A stretch of 50,481 nucleotides of DNA from positions 1 to 50,481 of the IMG/VR virus record IMGVR_UViG_3300002145_000088; one strand, written 5' to 3'. Source of the DNA: a virus. Every line of letters starts with the position of its first letter. Position 1 is the stretch's first letter. The notes under the pieces were generated by a model that worked only from the letters and a program-made list of their open reading frames with translations, had not been told where the DNA came from and ran no database searches. Shown here piece by piece: positions 31,267 to 40,320 of the stretch. The position numbers and the translations under genes were made by a program.

Positions 31267-31703
31267 TTCTTATACTTATTGGTAGATTGTTCTTCGGTAT
31301 TAAACTCTTTATGTTCTTCATCAACTATCATCTGTTCAACTTCATCATTGATGTTTTCCATATCATCACTCAAAGAATGTGTATGATCTTCTAAAAATTC
31401 TCTGTATCTTTCTACAAAGAGATCAGAAACCTTTCCAATGAATACTATACTAGAAAAGGGAATCTCAAAAATTTCATCATTATCACAAAAAGGAATCCAA
31501 GGTTGCATCATAAATTTCTCTACGATAGATTCTCCAACAGGAATCCTCGTAGAGATAACTTGAACAGGTCTAATAACAGGTAGAGTTATCTGCATTGTTT
31601 CTTTATCATCATCAAATTCTTGTTCTTCAAATGTAGCGCATATGATATTTTCTCCATTGATCAATTTCACAAACACATAACTAAATTCACTAATATTACT
31701 CAT
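31254..31703 (-). CDS. conserved hypothetical, Sm-like
   Basis: A 149-residue acidic protein. Its start, SYVFVKLINGENIICATFEE, resembles an Sm-type first strand pair, and EIPFSSIVFIGKVSDLFVERY could be the second Sm motif; the C-terminal 45 residues are highly acidic. No enzyme motif. It is coupled by overlap to UvsW and gp55, so it probably acts in late gene expression or recombination, which is inference. Confidence 0.6.
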   Translation of the reverse strand: MSNISEFSYVFVKLINGENIICATFEEQEFDDDKETMQITLPVIRPVQVISTRIPVGESIVEKFMMQPWIPFCDNDEIFEIPFSSIVFIGKVSDLFVERYREFLEDHTHSLSDDMENINDEVEQMIVDEEHKEFNTEEQSTNKYKKWLH

Positions 31704-33189
31704 GTAAAGGTACCTTTACCAGTTTAAAGTCAAATGATTCCTCAGAATATATTTTAACACGCTCGATCAAATGGTTCAATGTATAGTTTTTACTTTTCTT
31801 CCAACTTAGATCATCTCCAATATCATAAAGATTACAGGTACTTTTTGTATCAGATACTCGTAAACCTCTACCAATAGATTGTAGATTGCGAATTCGTGAT
31901 TTTGTGGGTGATGCAAAGATTACATTGTGCAGATTACGAATATTAACTCCTGCAGAGAAGGTTCCAAAAGAAGCAACTATAATAGCATCTGTTTCATTTT
32001 CAACAATTGCACGAATTGATTCTCTATCCTCAGTTTCTGTACCACCATGAATGAAGAAGATTTTTCTGTTTTCATGTGCTGCTTCCTGTATCATTTCATA
32101 AAGAATCTTACCATGTTTCTCTACATATTGAAATAGTACAAGAGTGTTACCTTTACAGTTTAGAGCGAGATTTTTTATGAAACGATTTCTTTTTGGATGA
32201 GTAACTAATAATTCCATCTCTTGCTGATAAGACAACTTTTTAGCGATCTTTCTAACACTTTCATCATATTCTAATACAATACAGAAAATCTTTAGATCAG
32301 CAAGTTGTTTGCTATCCATAAGAGTCTTTGTAGTTGTAACTTTGTATACTGGACCAAATAGACCCTCAAGTACTAATTTATGTGTCTGTGTACCATCTAG
32401 AGTTCCTGTAGCTCCGATTTTATAGGGACTATTGACACATTTAGTTAGTATGCCTGTTAGTGCTTTGGAGCGGAATATATGGCTTTCATCTCCGTAAATA
32501 CAATCATATACTTCGAAGAATTTTTTAGGTAATCTTTGCAAAGATTGCCATGTAGAAATTGTAATATCGAAGGTATTAGTCTTTTCATAATCAGCATAGA
32601 TCTTATTGCAGTACTGTTCTACATTCCAATTATTGATTGACGAGTAATCCTCAAAGTCAGAATACAATTGTTCTACTAATGATGTTGTAGGTACTATAAC
32701 TAGTTGTTTTCTATTCTTTACATGATTCCAACGAATCAGAGAATATAGAATCAAAGATTTACCAGAACCAGTCGGTGACAATAACAAAATTCTACCATTT
32801 GAAATTGCTCTATGAATAGCATCTATCTGATACTCACGAACCTCTAATAGTTTACCTCTAGATGCAAGTTGCAAAGATTCACAGAATGTTTTCGTATCTT
32901 CATAACTTATACTATCTGCTTCTGAATTGTACTCAGAGCAATCTACCTCATAACCATTATCGTTTGCAAATTTTTCTATGTAATCTTTTAATCCTACGTA
33001 AATCTCTTTAGTGAACATAGAATATAAAGAGATCTTGCCATCCCACATTCTTGCTCTATACTTAGGATGAAATTTTGCACCAGGAACATCAAATGTGAAA
33101 TACTCCTTCAACTCTTGAGCAATCGAAGGAGTAGTATCAACTTTTAGATACACATCATCTTTTTTTGTTATTTTTATAATGTCTGGCAT
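31696..33189 (-). CDS. uvsW: RNA-DNA and DNA helicase UvsW
   Basis: A 497-residue superfamily 2 helicase (T4 UvsW is 503). Motif I is LSPTGSGKSLILYSL, motif II YGDESHIFRSK (DESH), motif III GATGTLDG, and motif VI LQSIGRGLRVSDT. The N-terminal 100 residues form the small substrate-binding domain. UvsW unwinds R-loops and branched DNA, shutting off origin-dependent replication late in infection. Adjacent UvsY supports the call. Confidence 0.97.
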   Translation of the reverse strand: MPDIIKITKKDDVYLKVDTTPSIAQELKEYFTFDVPGAKFHPKYRARMWDGKISLYSMFTKEIYVGLKDYIEKFANDNGYEVDCSEYNSEADSISYEDTKTFCESLQLASRGKLLEVREYQIDAIHRAISNGRILLLSPTGSGKSLILYSLIRWNHVKNRKQLVIVPTTSLVEQLYSDFEDYSSINNWNVEQYCNKIYADYEKTNTFDITISTWQSLQRLPKKFFEVYDCIYGDESHIFRSKALTGILTKCVNSPYKIGATGTLDGTQTHKLVLEGLFGPVYKVTTTKTLMDSKQLADLKIFCIVLEYDESVRKIAKKLSYQQEMELLVTHPKRNRFIKNLALNCKGNTLVLFQYVEKHGKILYEMIQEAAHENRKIFFIHGGTETEDRESIRAIVENETDAIIVASFGTFSAGVNIRNLHNVIFASPTKSRIRNLQSIGRGLRVSDTKSTCNLYDIGDDLSWKKSKNYTLNHLIERVKIYSEESFDFKLVKVPLHE

Positions 33190-33632
33190 CAGAAACTTCC
33201 ATTGGTAAATTTAAGCCATTCTATATGATTCTTAATATCCCAAGTACGCGAGTTTAAAGATCGTAGAATTTGCTCTAGTTGAAATACCACAGTTTTAAAG
33301 TATTCAATTTTATCTTGAAGATTGATTAGATCGGAATCAGTGGTTAAAAACTCATCCATCTCATTTTTCAATGGTTTAGTTCCTTGCCACTGAGTCCAAT
33401 CTTCTTCTTTTAGTTCACTTGCTGACATCTCTCCACGGTAATACTTATACTTCTTATTTCGCAACTTGTAATAATCTGATTCAGCTTTTCTTAGCTGAAG
33501 TTTAGTGCTTGTAAGAAAGTTTAGATATTTTGCGTGGAGTTTAGGTATCTTTGTTGCTTCATTACCAAGATTTGTTTCATCAATTTTAGAATCTTCATTC
33601 CAAAGATTCTGCAACTCTGATAGTGTAGGCAT
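33189..33632 (-). CDS. uvsY: recombination mediator UvsY
   Basis: A 147-residue, mostly helical, charged protein matching T4 UvsY (137 residues) in size, position next to UvsW and pattern: LHAKYLNFLTSTKLQLRKAE, DYYKLRNKKYKYYRGEM and the C-terminal RTWDIKNHIEWLKF. UvsY loads UvsX recombinase on gp32-coated single-stranded DNA. Starts at the UvsW start overlap junction. Confidence 0.92.
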   Translation of the reverse strand: MPTLSELQNLWNEDSKIDETNLGNEATKIPKLHAKYLNFLTSTKLQLRKAESDYYKLRNKKYKYYRGEMSASELKEEDWTQWQGTKPLKNEMDEFLTTDSDLINLQDKIEYFKTVVFQLEQILRSLNSRTWDIKNHIEWLKFTNGSF

Positions 33633-33641
33633 ATGAGTTCA

Positions 33642-34451
33642 TTATTTAGATTGTTCAAAAATTACTGTAGGATTGCCGCGGAAGGGAATAGTGCCATAAT
33701 GATTGAGATTGATGTTTGGATCTAGCCAAATCTCTCCACCTAATTTCTGCCATCTGCGACAGAAGGTGTAATCTTCAGAAAGATATCTACGGGTACCTTC
33801 TTCGATAACAGTATCAAAAAGTGCATAGGTATACTTATCTAGAGCCTTATCGACATTGATATCATTGTTGTATTGTAGTTCTGGATGAGCTTCTGCCATT
33901 TTTTCAATAGTTTGACGCTTAATCATCATAAAACCTGTACCCGCATCTTTCAATGCAATTAGACCATCCTTTACTTCTACTACACGCTTTTCAGGATCAA
34001 TATTGAAATTGATAGCATATTCACTACCTGCACAAGCAAGCATATCATCTGTTGCCTCAGGATTTCTTTGTGCAAGATCCTTTACTGCATTCCAATTAAT
34101 ACCTTTCTTAGGATACGCTCCTACAGCAACATCTTTATTTGCTGCTAGTAGACGAATAACATCCTCTACACGAAACTCAATGTCAGCATCTATAAAGAAA
34201 AGATGGGTACAATCGGAATTGAGAAAGAATGCGGTAAGAGTGTTGCGAGCGCGGGTAACAAGACTTTCGTTTGCAATAGTACCAAACTGCAAAGGAATAC
34301 TATGTTTATCACAAAAGAAAACCAAACGTAAAATGCTTTTAAAGTATGGTTCAGTTAAGCTTCCCCCATAACATGGTGTGGCGATAAAAAGTTTATTTTT
34401 TTGTAATTCTGCTACTGAGATAGCGCGTTGTTCTTGATTTTGTTGCATCAT
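33642..34451 (-). CDS. GT-A glycosyltransferase-like protein
   Basis: The 269-residue protein begins its fold with LFIATPCYGGSLTEPYFKSI and has ARNTLTAFFLNSDCTHLFFIDADIEF (in part TARN and FFIDADIEF), the DxD motif around residue 95, then a region with GTGFMMIKRQTIEKM and YTFCRRWQKLGGEIW. This type is common in T4-like aquatic phages near UvsY. The acceptor is unknown. GGAG precedes the ATG. Confidence 0.8.
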   Translation of the reverse strand: MMQQNQEQRAISVAELQKNKLFIATPCYGGSLTEPYFKSILRLVFFCDKHSIPLQFGTIANESLVTRARNTLTAFFLNSDCTHLFFIDADIEFRVEDVIRLLAANKDVAVGAYPKKGINWNAVKDLAQRNPEATDDMLACAGSEYAINFNIDPEKRVVEVKDGLIALKDAGTGFMMIKRQTIEKMAEAHPELQYNNDINVDKALDKYTYALFDTVIEEGTRRYLSEDYTFCRRWQKLGGEIWLDPNINLNHYGTIPFRGNPTVIFEQSK

Positions 34452-34476
34452 ATTATAACTCCACTAAATTAATATT

Positions 34477-35055
34477 TTATAATTGTTCAAACTCAAACAT
34501 TCTATATTTAAAAACTGCACGGCATGTTAGATATTCAATGTTTGAAACTGTAGAATTGAAAGCTACTGGTGAAAGATCCACAGGAAACATCTCTGTGTAC
34601 TTTATATTTATCTTTGGTAGATTTGACGAATTTAAAATCACTAATGAACCATCAGAGTATTTTAACGTTTCTTTGTTATTTTTGTCAATACCCAATCTTT
34701 TATTTTCTCTTTGCTGTAGAAACTGGTTTAACTTAGAATAATCTTTAAAATCACCGATCGAGGACATCCAATTATAAAGTTCTAGATAATTAGTCATATC
34801 CTCTGATACTATGAATGTTATATCTAGATCAGAAAAAGTTACCTTTTCACCTACAAGAGGATAGTTTATAAATGGTGTAGCATGAGTAACAGAACCAAAA
34901 GATATTCCAGGTAAAGCTACTTCCTGGCAAAAATAAGAAACATGTGGTAGATCTTGTATTACTAATCTAAATCCATTTGGTTTCAGATAATCATAAGTTG
35001 TAGGTCTATTTGATGTGTATGAACTAGATACTGTAGCGGCATTGGCACTAAACAT
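34477..35055 (-). CDS. tail-tube-like structural protein (gp19/gp54-like)
   Basis: A 192-residue protein with NGFRLVIQDLPHVSYFCQEV, ALPGISFGSVTHATPFINYP and FSDLDITFIVSEDMTNYLEL, which follow the strand order of phage tail-tube and tube-initiator proteins, where VALPG and the DL-x-x-x-F-x-V-D segment recur. It could be the gp54-type tube initiator. Its position after gp23 is unusual for that role, so the call is moderate. Confidence 0.55.
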   Translation of the reverse strand: MFSANAATVSSSYTSNRPTTYDYLKPNGFRLVIQDLPHVSYFCQEVALPGISFGSVTHATPFINYPLVGEKVTFSDLDITFIVSEDMTNYLELYNWMSSIGDFKDYSKLNQFLQQRENKRLGIDKNNKETLKYSDGSLVILNSSNLPKINIKYTEMFPVDLSPVAFNSTVSNIEYLTCRAVFKYRMFEFEQL

Positions 35056-35377
35056 TATGGTGGGAATCCTGGATTATAAGTAGAAATTTGGCGTTACCTG
35101 CATCGTAAACTTTGTAGTATTTATTCGCCTCCATAATTTCTCTACCAATAACAGCTTCAAAATCACCACCAAGTATAATACTTCTAACTATAGAATAATG
35201 ATTGCTGTTATACTTTTTAGCTGCATGTGTGAGTGGTAGAATTTCACCATTTACTTTGACAAATTTAGTCTGTGTTGTCTCATTTCTTTTTAGAAGATCA
35301 GACTTATAACAATCAAAGTTGCAATATTTAGAATTTGCACTAGGTATAGTTTTGTTACAGGAAAGGCAGGTTTTCAT
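35048..35377 (-). CDS. zinc-finger protein, homing-endonuclease-like DNA-binding part
   Basis: A 109-residue protein starting with a four-Cys finger, CLSCNKTIP then KYCNFDCYK, followed by LTHAAKKYNSNHYSIVRSII, which looks like the helix-turn-helix NUMOD repeats of homing endonucleases. No nuclease motif is visible. ATG 35377 starts just before the finger; an ATG at 35425 is in frame, and neither has a clear ribosome-binding site. It sits between the gp23 terminator and the tube-like gene, a typical place for mobile insertions. Confidence 0.55.
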   Translation of the reverse strand: MKTCLSCNKTIPSANSKYCNFDCYKSDLLKRNETTQTKFVKVNGEILPLTHAAKKYNSNHYSIVRSIILGGDFEAVIGREIMEANKYYKVYDAGNAKFLLIIQDSHHNV

Positions 35378-35445
35378 ATCTAATATTGTTAAATCAAGAT
35401 GTTGTATTATACAATAATTTATCATCCCTGTAAATAGAGACCAAA

Positions 35446-35471
35446 AAATAGGGACCCGAAGGTCCCTATTT
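35446..35471 (-). terminator. rho-independent terminator after gp23
   Basis: Minus-strand 11-bp stem AAATAGGGACC/GGTCCCTATTT around a TTCG loop, followed by a T-run. Directly downstream of the major capsid gene. Confidence 0.93.
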
Positions 35472-35495
35472 CATCCCGAACAGGTAATACTACTA

Positions 35496-36791
35496 TTACA
35501 TAATATTCAATACTGCGGTTTTTCTGTAGTATTGATTACGGTTAGCAGTGAATGTTGATGCATCAGCATCACTTAGTCCTGTTGCGCTTGTAACGTATGG
35601 GTTTGCAATGAATCCATAACGTGTCTTAAAGCCAATCTTAGGCTGGAAGGTGTTAGGATCAACTGCACGTACCATTTGTAGAGGAACGTATGGGCAGTAG
35701 AAAAGACCTGCGTCATATGGGCTTGTACCTTTGTATCCAACTACGTAGAACTGATACTGTGCACCTAGGTTAGCTGAATATGGATCAACATAAACACGAT
35801 AACGACCGTTTAGAACACCTGCAAATGTATTGCTGGTATCGTCAACGTTTAGGCTTGTTGAAAGTGCTGGTGCGTAATCTAGTACACCTGCCATTGCTAG
35901 AGCTGAGGCAACGTCTGCAGAACATACGATGAAGTTACCTTTACCTCTACGAGTATCTTGAGCAATGTGATTAGCATCGCGTTCGATATTGAATAGAAGA
36001 CCCTTGAAACGCTCTACTGACCAACGACCGTTTGAATCGATATCTAGGTCAAATGTACCTGCTGTTGCTGTTGCTGGTGAACCTACTTTTGCAACTTTGT
36101 AAATGGTACGAATAACTTCACGGTTAATTTCAAACATAATTTCTTGTGAAAGAATATTTGAAAGCTCTGATTCAGCATCAAGACCATGAACTGCTTTAAG
36201 ATCCTGTGCTAGTTCGATGGTGTACTCAGCTTTTAGAGCACGTGACTTAGCTGTTACTGTTGTCTTATCAATTGAGAAAGACATTTCACCAAAGTCGTAA
36301 TTAGTGGTACCTAGTTGTTCAGCCCATGCTGTAACGTTTGCTGTACCAGTGGTATATGTACCATTAACTGGATTTGAACCAGCATGTGTACCTGTACCAG
36401 AGAAATCAGTATCAGCTTCGTTAAATAGTGCTTCTACACGGGTTGTAGTGTTTGCACGCTCTGAACCGTAGATAGAACGCATTGCGAAGATAAGACCAGT
36501 TGGACCAGTCATTGGCTGAACACCGCAAACATCATATGCCATTAGATTTGGCATTGCACGACGAACTAGACCAATAAGAATTGGATCATACTTATCGATA
36601 CCGTTTGTTGCTGCAATGTTGTTAGCTGGTGCATCTTCAAATAGTGCAGAACGTTCTTCACGTAGTGCTTTTTCTTGGTTTTCTAGAAGAATAGCAGTAA
36701 CTGCTTTCTTATAGTTTTCTTTAATTTCAGGAAGTTCTGGATGCTCCAGAATTGCTCCCCATTTCTTTTGTAAACCTTCGGTCATCAACAT
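35496..36791 (-). CDS. 23: major capsid protein gp23
   Basis: The 431-residue product is the T4-type HK97-fold capsid protein. It has the gp23 landmarks DPILIGLVRRAMPNLMAYDVCG, QPMTGPTGLIFAMRSIYG and the C-terminal KIGFKTRYGFIANP. The prohead protease site is likely LFE at residues 50-52, just before DAPANN, which fits the L/I-x-E consensus and would trim the scaffold-contacting arm. AAGGAG precedes the ATG and a late promoter lies 30 bp upstream. Confidence 0.98.
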   Translation of the reverse strand: MLMTEGLQKKWGAILEHPELPEIKENYKKAVTAILLENQEKALREERSALFEDAPANNIAATNGIDKYDPILIGLVRRAMPNLMAYDVCGVQPMTGPTGLIFAMRSIYGSERANTTTRVEALFNEADTDFSGTGTHAGSNPVNGTYTTGTANVTAWAEQLGTTNYDFGEMSFSIDKTTVTAKSRALKAEYTIELAQDLKAVHGLDAESELSNILSQEIMFEINREVIRTIYKVAKVGSPATATAGTFDLDIDSNGRWSVERFKGLLFNIERDANHIAQDTRRGKGNFIVCSADVASALAMAGVLDYAPALSTSLNVDDTSNTFAGVLNGRYRVYVDPYSANLGAQYQFYVVGYKGTSPYDAGLFYCPYVPLQMVRAVDPNTFQPKIGFKTRYGFIANPYVTSATGLSDADASTFTANRNQYYRKTAVLNIM

Positions 36792-36820
36792 CTTTTTTGT
36801 CTCCTTAATGGAATGTTAAT

Positions 36821-36828
36821 TATTTATA
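36821..36828 (-). promoter_or_regulatory. T4-type late promoter for gp23
   Basis: Minus-strand TATAAATA, 30 bp upstream of the gp23 start codon. Confidence 0.85.
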
Positions 36829-36830
36829 AG

Positions 36831-38015
36831 TTAGCGAGTTTTAACTGCTCTTGATAAAGCTTGTGCATATTTAGAGATTGTATCTGTAGACTGAAGAGGT
36901 GCTTCTTCGGAAAGAATTTGTTCTTCAGGTGAAAATTTTGCAGCTTTTGGAAAATAGTTTTCCTTAACCACTTTAACCTTCTCACGATATAGTTGTTCTG
37001 AATCAAAGCTAACACCCTCAAGCAATGCTGCTAATTTTTCGCTTTCAGTTGCTGCTAGATCAGAGGTCATTTCACTGATGATTTGTTGCTTTTTCATTTC
37101 AGCGATTTGTTCGTTAAGTTCAATATTAGTACCTACTGCTTCATTAAGTTTTACTTCTAATTCAGATGCTTTATCTTGTAGCTCTTCAAGAACATTATAC
37201 TTTTCTTCAGGAACTTCGATATAGTGTTCCTTAAATAAAGTTTTTAATCCGCCAATGAAGTCTTCAGCAATTTCAGATCTTAAGCCTTTCTCAACTGCTA
37301 GCTCATTTTCTTCCATCCATTGTTCAACGACATAATTGAGAAATGAATCGACCTTATCGACTAAAGCTTCTGCCACTTCAGCTACTTCTGCTTCTTTTTG
37401 CTCTTGTAGTTTTTCACTAATTCTTTCCATTTCGGAGTTTACGCGAGCGATAACTGCTGCTTCAAAAATAGATGTTGCTTTATCACGAAATTCTTCTGAT
37501 AGATCTTCACCAAAAATTGAATTTAGTTCTGATCTAACATCAAGTTCTGATTTTTCAGAAATTTGTTCACCATCTACATCAGTGTCCTCTTTAGCAACAT
37601 TGCCAGAAGATTTCTGCATGTTTACTACTGAAGTAGGATCACCAACTGTGGTATAGTTAGGGGCTGCACCAGCGCCACGTGCCTGTAAATTATTTGGTTT
37701 AACAGGAGCAGCTGCTTTAGCACCTTGGTTTTCTTCATCTTCATCACGTTCATCATATGTTGCTTTTTGTGATGAACCCTGCATTGGATTAGTTGCATCA
37801 CCTGAAACAGAAGTTTTTACAGTTGAATCTTTACTTACAGATGCAACATTAACTGAGTTTGGTGTGCCAATCGATTGATATGATGCTTTTTGTGATGAAC
37901 CTTGCATTGGTGGGCTTGCATCTCCTGCAACAGCACCACTACCAGCTGCGGCTTCATCAATTTGCTTTGCACCAGTACGTGCTAGCAAATCTTTGATTTT
38001 TTGTTCTACTGACAT
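36831..38015 (-). CDS. 22: prohead core scaffold gp22
   Basis: A 394-residue, acidic, coiled-coil-rich protein in the gp22 position between gp21 and gp23. The first 130 residues are low-complexity with two copies of ASPPMQGSSQKA/DATNPMQGSSQKA-type repeats; the rest is helical (for example EDLSEEFRDKATSIFEAAVIARV). The scaffold fills the prohead and is digested by gp21; several L-x-E sites (LSEE and others) are visible. Confidence 0.92.
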   Translation of the reverse strand: MSVEQKIKDLLARTGAKQIDEAAAGSGAVAGDASPPMQGSSQKASYQSIGTPNSVNVASVSKDSTVKTSVSGDATNPMQGSSQKATYDERDEDEENQGAKAAAPVKPNNLQARGAGAAPNYTTVGDPTSVVNMQKSSGNVAKEDTDVDGEQISEKSELDVRSELNSIFGEDLSEEFRDKATSIFEAAVIARVNSEMERISEKLQEQKEAEVAEVAEALVDKVDSFLNYVVEQWMEENELAVEKGLRSEIAEDFIGGLKTLFKEHYIEVPEEKYNVLEELQDKASELEVKLNEAVGTNIELNEQIAEMKKQQIISEMTSDLAATESEKLAALLEGVSFDSEQLYREKVKVVKENYFPKAAKFSPEEQILSEEAPLQSTDTISKYAQALSRAVKTR

Positions 38016-38043
38016 GAAAATCTCCTAAATGATTGACAAATAT

Positions 38044-38051
38044 TATTTATA
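38044..38051 (-). promoter_or_regulatory. T4-type late promoter for gp22
   Basis: Minus-strand TATAAATA about 30 bp upstream of the gp22 start. Confidence 0.85.
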
Positions 38052-38055
38052 AAAA

Positions 38056-38697
38056 CTAATTTTTTGAGATAAATTTAATGAACTGCTGAAATAACTGAAG
38101 TTTCTTTTCTTCAGTTAGTTTACCCTTTTTGATTTCTTCTTTCATCTGCTCCATTACCCACCCCTTACCATCTATGTAAACCCATGAAGCATCTTCAACG
38201 ATACCATTAACCCAACATTCTGGACCACTTGGATCAGCAACGATATCGATAGTTGCTAGATGAAAGTCATCTTGAACTTCATTTACACCTTCTTTGTTCA
38301 ATTTTAGTGAACCAAGACCCCTTGATGATACTCCTAGACGAACACCTTCCTCCACAAAATTCTTTGCAATCTTACCCATTGGAGTGTCAAGAATCTTTGC
38401 TCTACCTATAACATCATTGCCTTCAAATCTTAAATCAGTCATCAAATGTGATGCTTGATGTAAATTTATAGAAGGATTAGTAGGATGTCCTAATTCACCT
38501 AGAGCACGTTTCTCTTTAATTAGATCTTGATATTTGTCAACTTCTCTTTCAAGAATATTTTTACGATATAATCTATTATTGCGATTAGCTTTCTCTGCCT
38601 GCATGAAGATACCTTCAATGAAGACATTATTTCCACCTGATTCTTTTGCCTCAGTAATGTACTGTAGCTCTTGTGTAACTTCAGTAATTATTTTCAT
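38056..38697 (-). CDS. 21: prohead protease gp21
   Basis: The 213-residue serine protease (T4 gp21 is 212) cuts scaffold and capsid arms. The catalytic His lies in GELGHPTNPSINL, the Ser in RLGVSSRGLGSL, and a later acid in DIVADPSGPECWV. FIEGIFMQAEKANRNNRLY is the conserved first segment. It lies between gp20-associated core genes and gp22, as in T4. Confidence 0.96.
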   Translation of the reverse strand: MKIITEVTQELQYITEAKESGGNNVFIEGIFMQAEKANRNNRLYRKNILEREVDKYQDLIKEKRALGELGHPTNPSINLHQASHLMTDLRFEGNDVIGRAKILDTPMGKIAKNFVEEGVRLGVSSRGLGSLKLNKEGVNEVQDDFHLATIDIVADPSGPECWVNGIVEDASWVYIDGKGWVMEQMKEEIKKGKLTEEKKLQLFQQFIKFISKN

Positions 38698-38704
38698 GTT
38701 TTTA

Positions 38705-39103
38705 TTACCTTGGTACTGATTGTTGATCTGGTTCTCTATAACCAGCAGCTTTTGTAAGACCTAAAAACACTGTACCACCTGGTGAAGGTATAGTAACAGA
38801 AATGTTTGAGGTGTTATTTTGATTCAATACAAATCCAAATTGTTGCGAAAAGGTCCAGTTATCATTGCTATAAATGATTAAAACATTACTATTATTTCTC
38901 TTAATAAATGTTCCGCCACCAGAAAATTCTGGTACAGAATAAACAATAGAATTAATATTAACATTTGCATTTGCATAACCCAAAAAAGTTTCATCCGCAA
39001 GAGCTAAATCTGCATTTAGATCAATATTGGCTGTTCCATCACCTACAAGTTGAATAACAGCTTGTTGACGTTGTTTTTTAAGAATAGTTTTTGTAATAGC
39101 CAT
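38705..39103 (-). CDS. hypothetical head-region protein, 132 aa
   Basis: An all-beta-looking protein (TANIDLNADLALADE, ISVTIPSPGGTVFLGL) with a basic N-terminus. No motif recognised. Similar-sized genes sit between gp21 and gp20 in cyanophage-type T4 relatives, and its position suggests a head or core component. It abuts both neighbours without promoters. Confidence 0.7.
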   Translation of the reverse strand: MAITKTILKKQRQQAVIQLVGDGTANIDLNADLALADETFLGYANANVNINSIVYSVPEFSGGGTFIKRNNSNVLIIYSNDNWTFSQQFGFVLNQNNTSNISVTIPSPGGTVFLGLTKAAGYREPDQQSVPR

Positions 39104-39105
39104 TA

Positions 39106-40149
39106 TTACTTACCTACCTTTTGTGGTGTCATTGGAGTATTGTTCTCTACATCCATTTGCAATCCATCATGAATATCTTGTAGTGTTCTGCAAAGATTTT
39201 TCATAGACATTACATGCCCAGAATGCATACGAGATCCTTTTTCTTTCATATAACCTTCTGAATTAGGATAACCTTGGTACACTGCCTTCTTATGTTTACC
39301 TAAACTATTGATAATATCATTGGCTTTCTTAGCAGCCATAGCATTATACTGATCATATTGATCATGCACTACTGCTTCATCAATAGTTTCTTCTGCATCA
39401 TCTTTAGCTTTAGCAATACCAGCGGTTCTCTTTGCAATTAGATTCTTTGCTAGATCACGGTACTCTGATTTTTTCTTTGTAAAAGGTTGTAGTTCTTTTA
39501 CCTGTGCTTTTGCTTTTGTAGTATAAGCAGCTTTAGTTTCTTGGGAAATTTCATCAATAGATTCTACTTCTTCTGTTTGTGTAGAGGCAGCTGCTTTAGC
39601 TTTTCTTGCTAAACCACGCTTAACTGCTTTATCTACTTCATAACCAGATGCCATTCCGCTAGGAACAGATGTTGTTCTGCGTGAATGTTCTCTGCTTAGA
39701 GCAGTGTGACGAGCACTTTCTTCTGGTGAAGTAGTATCAAAATCTTTCTTTTCTATCTGGTCAATCTCTGATCTGATAGCTTTAGTAGACATCTTCGAAG
39801 GGTCTCTAGCTTCTTCGATATCTTTTTTTGCATTTTTCTCTTCTTGTTCTTTAGCTCTACGCTCTGCAGGTGTGGGAATCTTTGGTGGATTCTTAACCAT
39901 TGCTTTATCCTGCATCATGCGTGATAATCTTTCACGAGCACCCTCATCAACAGATTCTACTTCTTCATTGCGCTGCTTAGCATAATATGCACCAAGAGCC
40001 ATCTTAATACGCTCTTTCTTTGACTTGCCTTCAAATTTAGGATTATCAGATTTCACAAAATCTCTAATCCATTTAGATGTTGGATCAGCTTTAGCTAATA
40101 CCTCATCCAATTTTTCATCAGTCAATAGATGATCTCTAAAACTAGGCAT
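39106..40149 (-). CDS. hypothetical head-core protein, 347 aa
   Basis: A highly charged, mostly helical protein rich in Lys, Glu and Ala. It opens with FRDHLLTDEKLDEVLAKADP and SKWIRDFVKSDNPKFEGKSK, a segment that recurs in marine T4-like structural proteins, and has repeated E(E/V)SIDE-like acidic patches (EVESVDEG, EVESIDEI). No enzyme motif. Likely an internal or core protein; its gene overlaps the gp67-like gene upstream. Confidence 0.7.
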   Translation of the reverse strand: MPSFRDHLLTDEKLDEVLAKADPTSKWIRDFVKSDNPKFEGKSKKERIKMALGAYYAKQRNEEVESVDEGARERLSRMMQDKAMVKNPPKIPTPAERRAKEQEEKNAKKDIEEARDPSKMSTKAIRSEIDQIEKKDFDTTSPEESARHTALSREHSRRTTSVPSGMASGYEVDKAVKRGLARKAKAAASTQTEEVESIDEISQETKAAYTTKAKAQVKELQPFTKKKSEYRDLAKNLIAKRTAGIAKAKDDAEETIDEAVVHDQYDQYNAMAAKKANDIINSLGKHKKAVYQGYPNSEGYMKEKGSRMHSGHVMSMKNLCRTLQDIHDGLQMDVENNTPMTPQKVGK

Positions 40150-40318
40150 TTTCTTCTGTTCCTTTGTTAAAAATTGTTTGTGCTAATTCTATTTTTCGAT
40201 CATCTAACGCAGCGGAAACTTTGGTTGCAGCAATATCATTAAATGTCTCTTGAGCACCAACATTGTTGCCATCAAGAATACTTGAAATCATGTCTCGAAT
40301 TTGATCTGTTGTTTCCAT
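40142..40318 (-). CDS. prohead core protein gp67-like, 58 aa
   Basis: A 58-codon frame from ATG 40318 to TAG 40142, overlapping the next start. The product reads METTDQIRDMISSILDGNN, AQETFNDIAATKVSAALDD and RKIELAQTIFNKGTEENA. The pattern (short helix, acidic middle, K-V-x-x-A-L-D-x-x-K-x-x-x-A) fits the small gp67-type core proteins of T4 relatives, and it lies directly after gp20 as gp67 does in T4. Confidence 0.75.
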   Translation of the reverse strand: METTDQIRDMISSILDGNNVGAQETFNDIAATKVSAALDDRKIELAQTIFNKGTEENA

Positions 40319-40320
40319 AA

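Noticed and set aside
35048-35425. Full homing endonuclease after gp23
   Set aside because: Only a zinc finger and a helix-turn-helix-like segment are present; no GIY-YIG, HNH or LAGLIDADG motif.
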